Below, in pieces: positions 6,000 through 6,069 of a stretch of 6,069 nucleotides of DNA. Source of the DNA: DATKZB01 sp035528235 (GTDB lineage Bacteria; Planctomycetota; Phycisphaerae; FEN-1346). Each line of letters starts with the position of its first letter. Within the stretch, counting starts at the first letter, position 1. The stretch spans positions 1 to 6,069 of the forward strand of contig DATKZB010000034.1 in the NCBI GenBank assembly GCA_035528235.1. The letters are read 5' to 3'. The notes below the pieces were generated by a model. The model was given only the letters and a program-made list of their open reading frames with translations. It searched no databases and was not told the DNA's origin. Made by a program: the position numbers and the translations under genes.

Positions 6000-6010
6000 C
6001 ACATCGCCTT
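5997..6010 (-). promoter_or_regulatory. Ribosome binding site and TGATG overlap that fixes the tape measure start
   Basis: AAGG at 6010-6007 lies 7 bases before the ATG at 5999-5997, the same spacing as in most other genes here. From the GTG at 6002 the spacing would be only 4 bases. The upstream stop TGA shares its last base with the ATG. Together these favour a 522-residue tape measure starting at ATG. Confidence 0.65.
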
Positions 6011-6069
6011 CGCGGCACGTTCTTCTTTCACCATCTCAACCAGCGCCTCGGCCTCGCCCACCGTCGGCC
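5999..6069 (-). CDS. C-terminal end of a gene just upstream of the tape measure (tail assembly chaperone position), 5' end outside window
   Basis: Only the last 22 codons and a TGA stop (6001-5999) are visible. This is the only minus-strand frame open from the window edge down to the tape measure start; the other two hit stops. The visible end reads EAEALVEMVKEERAAKAM, a charged sequence that looks helical. The stop overlaps the next start by one base (TGATG), so the two genes are probably translationally coupled. In many siphophages and myophages the gene directly before the tape measure encodes a tail assembly chaperone (lambda G/GT type), often with a programmed frameshift. That role is inferred from position alone. 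Too little protein is visible to name a family or test for a slippery site. Confidence 0.6.
   Translation of the reverse strand, partial: PTVGEAEALVEMVKEERAAKAM

Overview
The window is a piece of a tailed-phage (Caudoviricetes) or prophage structural module. All eight genes I can support lie on the minus strand, so transcription runs from position 6069 down to 1. The DNA is GC-rich: a sampled line near 1201 is about 80% G+C, and the lowest stretch sampled, near 4441-4560, is 50-52%. Every start is preceded by a clear Shine-Dalgarno (SD) sequence. No ribosomal, metabolic or integrase gene is present, so the host cannot be named. A GC-rich bacterium is likely. One gene carries a lipobox, which shows a bacterial host but not which phylum.

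Layout in transcription order: (1) 6069-5999, the last 22 codons of a gene in the tail-assembly-chaperone position; (2) 5999-4431, a short tape measure protein (522 aa); (3) 4431-4054, a 125-aa protein in the position usually held by distal-tail or baseplate genes; (4) 4057-3560, a fibronectin-III-like protein with a Gly/Tyr/His-rich insert; (5) 3555-2581, a fibre-like protein with a probable C-terminal beta-sandwich; (6) 2577-2140, a small lipoprotein or membrane protein with a second hydrophobic segment and a Lys-rich tail; (7) 2127-1750, a 125-aa beta-rich protein; (8) 1747 to the left edge, a large beta-rich virion-type protein of at least 582 aa that runs out of the window.

The genes form one tightly packed operon. 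Neighbours overlap by 1 or 4 bases (TGATG, TGATG, ATGA) or are separated by 2-12 bases. Six of the seven visible starts have a 7-base spacer between SD core and ATG. There is no gene-free stretch longer than 12 bases, and I see no terminator, promoter, tRNA, CRISPR array or insertion sequence. A reasonable reading is that chaperone and tape measure build the tail, the 125-aa protein helps form its tip, and the FN3-like, fibre-like and large proteins decorate the tip or contact the host. The membrane protein is the odd member and may belong to lysis or to envelope interaction. Functions past the tape measure rest on fold-like patterns and gene order, not on confident family matches.
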